A DNA stretch of 7,358 nucleotides, taken from contig JAKATS010000248.1 in assembly GCA_021818645.1 (NCBI GenBank), forward strand, positions 1 through 7,358, written 5' to 3'. This stretch comes from Acidobacteriota bacterium. Lineage in GTDB: Bacteria > Acidobacteriota > Terriglobia > Terriglobales > SCQP01. A model generated the notes under the pieces. It was not told where the DNA came from. It did no database searches and saw nothing but the letters and a program-made list of their open reading frames with translations. Every line of letters begins with the position of its first letter. Position 1 is the first letter of the stretch. This document shows, piece by piece, positions 5,665 to 7,358 of this stretch. Made by a program: the position numbers and the translations under genes.

Positions 5665-5676
5665 GAGGCCATCGGC

Positions 5677-6126
5677 ATGAGCCGCAGTTTTCGGCAGGAA
5701 CAAATTCTCAAGCTGGTGCGCGCGCAGGCCATTCATTCGCAGGGCGAGCTGGCGCGGGCCCTGCGCCGGCAGGGACTGGAAACCAGCCAGGTGACCCTGT
5801 CGCGCGATATGCGCGAGCTGGGCCTGCTGAAAACTCCGCACGGCTACAGTGAGGCGCAGCCGGCTCCGCCGCCCCAGCCGCGCGCCAACGGGGATCTGGG
5901 CCATGTGCTGCGCGAATTTGGCCGCGACCTGCGGCAGGCGCAGCAATTAGCGGTGCTCAAGACGGAACCCGGCGCGGCGGCCACGGTAGCGGCCGCGCTG
6001 GATGCCGCAGCCTGGGCAGAGGTGGCCGGCTCGCTGGCCGGCGACGACACCGTGCTGCTGATCTGCGGCAACTCGGCCGGGGCCCGCAAAGTGGTGCGGC
6101 ACCTGCGCCAACTCATGAGCACCTGA
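5677..6126 (+). CDS. argR: Arginine repressor ArgR
   Basis: A 149-residue ArgR/AhrC, the hexameric L-arginine-dependent regulator that represses arginine synthesis genes. The N-terminal winged helix-turn-helix covers about residues 1-60, with SQGELARALRRQG (21-33) and recognition helix SQVTLSRDMRELGLLK (37-52) holding the conserved SRD. A Pro/Ala-rich linker (about 60-72) joins the C-terminal oligomerisation and arginine-binding domain, with LKTEPGAAATVAAALD (94-109) and the signature SLAGDDTVLLI (119-129). D123 and D124 are the expected arginine contacts. Length is normal for the family. The ATG has GAGG (5665-5668) eight bases upstream. It is the first gene of a likely operon with argF (21 bases on) and argG, and two ARG boxes over its promoter point to autoregulation. 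Start and function are secure. Confidence 0.96.
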   Translation: MSRSFRQEQILKLVRAQAIHSQGELARALRRQGLETSQVTLSRDMRELGLLKTPHGYSEAQPAPPPQPRANGDLGHVLREFGRDLRQAQQLAVLKTEPGAAATVAAALDAAAWAEVAGSLAGDDTVLLICGNSAGARKVVRHLRQLMST

Positions 6127-6147
6127 TCCCAACCCCTGGAAACCGCC

Positions 6148-7185
6148 ATGCCCCCGCGCCGCAAACCCGCATCACCCGCCGCTCCCGCCGCCGCCCCGCT
6201 GCGGCTCGAGACCCACGATTTTCTCGATATCAACGATCTGTCGCGCAGCGACTTTTTCCAGCTGCTCGAGCTGGCCGCGGCGATGAAAGCCGATCCCGGC
6301 GCCTACCGGCATTGGCTGGCCGGGCGCGGGCTGGCCATGATCTTCGAAAAACCCTCTCTGCGCACCCGCGTCACCTTTGATGTGGCCATGCAGGAAATGG
6401 GCGGCTACGCCGTGTTTCTGGACTTTACCGAATCGCCGCTGGGCGAGCGGGAAGACATTGTGGATGTGGCCCGCAATCTGGAGCTGTGGCTGGATGGCAT
6501 AGTGGCCCGCACCTTTGAGCATGCCTCGATTCAACTGCTGGCCGATGCGGCGCGCGTGCCGGTCATCAACGGCCTGAGCGATCTCAGCCATCCCTGCCAG
6601 GCGCTGGCCGATTTTCTGTCCTTACGGGAGCTGGCCGGCGATTTTCGCCAGTTGCGCAAATTCAAGCTGGCCTATATCGGCGATGGCAACAACACCCTGC
6701 ATTCGCTGCTGCAGGCGGCCGCGCTGGCCGGCATTGAATTCAGCATCGCCACCCCGCCCGGCTATGAACCCGATCCCGCCATTGTGGCCGCCGGCCAGAA
6801 AACCGCGCGCCAGCATGGCGGACAAATCAAGGTGGGGCATTCCGTCGCCGCCGCCGCGCGCGGCGCGCGGGCGATTTACACCGATACCTGGGCCAGCATG
6901 GGGCGCGAGGCCGAAGCCACCCAGCGCGCCCGCGACTTTGCCGCCTATCAGGTCACGCCGGCGGTGATGGCGATGGCCCGCCCGGGCGCCTGGTTCATGC
7001 ACTGCCTGCCCGCCCACCGCGGCCAGGAAGTCGCGGTGGAAGTCATTGATTCGCCGGCCTCGGTGGTTTATCGCCAGGCGGAAAACCGGCTGCACGCGCA
7101 AAAAGCCGTGCTGGCCAGTTTATTGCTGGCGGCACCGCCGGTGCGGGCGCGCCCGGATTCGACCGTTATGCTTCATCATTCCTGA
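6148..7185 (+). CDS. argF: Ornithine carbamoyltransferase
   Basis: A 345-residue cytosolic enzyme that makes citrulline and phosphate from ornithine and carbamoyl phosphate in arginine synthesis. The carbamoyl-phosphate motif is FEKPSLRTR (66-74), with Leu in place of the common Thr in STRTR. HPCQ lies at 148-151, the GDGNN motif at 178-182, the ornithine-side loop DTWASMG at 246-252 and the catalytic HCLP at 285-288. The SMG loop separates it from aspartate and N-acetyl- or N-succinyl-ornithine carbamoyltransferases. It is about 25-35 residues longer than most members. The excess includes an Ala/Pro-rich N-terminus (about 1-20) and a short tail after residue 328. The start has only a weak GGA eight bases upstream; no better in-frame start fits, since FLDINDLS, the usual family opening, begins at residue 25. 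It lies 21 bases after argR and 5 before argG. Confidence 0.96.
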   Translation: MPPRRKPASPAAPAAAPLRLETHDFLDINDLSRSDFFQLLELAAAMKADPGAYRHWLAGRGLAMIFEKPSLRTRVTFDVAMQEMGGYAVFLDFTESPLGEREDIVDVARNLELWLDGIVARTFEHASIQLLADAARVPVINGLSDLSHPCQALADFLSLRELAGDFRQLRKFKLAYIGDGNNTLHSLLQAAALAGIEFSIATPPGYEPDPAIVAAGQKTARQHGGQIKVGHSVAAAARGARAIYTDTWASMGREAEATQRARDFAAYQVTPAVMAMARPGAWFMHCLPAHRGQEVAVEVIDSPASVVYRQAENRLHAQKAVLASLLLAAPPVRARPDSTVMLHHS

Positions 7186-7190
7186 TTCCC

Positions 7191-7358
7191 ATGCCAACTT
7201 CAAAACAAGCTTCCTGCCGGCGCATCGCGCTGGCCTACTCCGGCGGCCTCGACACCAGCATCATCATTCCCTGGCTGAAAGAAAACTATGGCGGCGAGAT
7301 CGTTGCCGTCATCGCCAATGTCGGCCAGGACGATGACTTCGACCAGGTCAAGGCCAAA
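7191..7358 (+). CDS. argG: Argininosuccinate synthase, N-terminal part (3' end outside window)
   Basis: The first 56 codons of argininosuccinate synthase, which joins citrulline and aspartate using ATP to give argininosuccinate. The protein begins [20 protein letters not shown], and the ATP pyrophosphatase PP-loop continues as AYSGGLDTS (about 15-23). The segment [15 protein letters not shown] follows, as in the family, where VGQ leads the second conserved region. The frame runs off the right edge, so intactness cannot be judged. The ATG comes 5 bases after the argF stop with no recognisable Shine-Dalgarno, so translation probably depends on ribosomes finishing argF. It should be the third gene of the ArgR-controlled operon. 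Confidence 0.95.
   Translation, partial: MPTSKQASCRRIALAYSGGLDTSIIIPWLKENYGGEIVAVIANVGQDDDFDQVKAK

Noticed and set aside
7046..7336. 96-codon plus-strand frame across the argF-argG junction
   Set aside because: It is out of frame with both argF and argG, whose motifs are clear, so it is a shadow.

Overview
This is a GC-rich stretch of bacterial chromosome with densely packed, mostly short operons. Two proteins resemble lineages I associate with Acidobacteriota: the LolA-like lipoprotein with its IFDM and PLERLRPHVIL segments, and the small secreted protein with an SDAKCG motif. The arginine genes fit the same group. That placement comes from memory of family sequences and is not proven. No mobile element, CRISPR array, tRNA or rRNA gene was found.

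Layout: (1) 1-419, plus strand, is the C-terminal part of a TrmA/RlmD-type RNA m5U methyltransferase. (2) 428-2470, minus strand, is a two-gene unit: a LolA/DUF4292-like lipoprotein followed by an FtsX/MacB-type ABC permease. No ATPase gene lies beside it. (3) 2471-2804 is a relatively AT-rich intergenic region with a 17-bp palindrome and a leader hairpin. It feeds a small Cys/His-containing exported protein at 2805-3092. (4) A perfect 24-bp inverted repeat at 3107-3156 forms a bidirectional terminator between that gene and a convergent DUF892 ferritin-like gene (3213-3728, minus). (5) 3825-5533, minus, is a translationally coupled pair. The first gene joins a degenerate cytidylate-kinase-like domain to a PD-(D/E)XK-like domain; the second encodes a phosphoglycolate-phosphatase-like HAD hydrolase. 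(6) 5677-7358, plus, is an arginine operon: argR, argF and the start of argG.

The clearest regulatory story lies between 5606 and 5676. Two tandem ARG boxes cover the -35 and -10 of a promoter for argR-argF-argG. The repressor gene therefore leads its own target operon, so ArgR loaded with arginine should shut off its own synthesis together with ornithine carbamoyltransferase and argininosuccinate synthase, which convert ornithine to citrulline and then to argininosuccinate. The divergent kinase-like/nuclease-like gene starts only about 70-145 bases away and could come under the same control.

The least understood item is the two-domain protein at 4490-5533. Its N-terminal part keeps the outline of a cytidylate-kinase-like fold but lacks the glycine-rich P-loop, and its C-terminal part carries a highly patterned nuclease-like block of unknown substrate.
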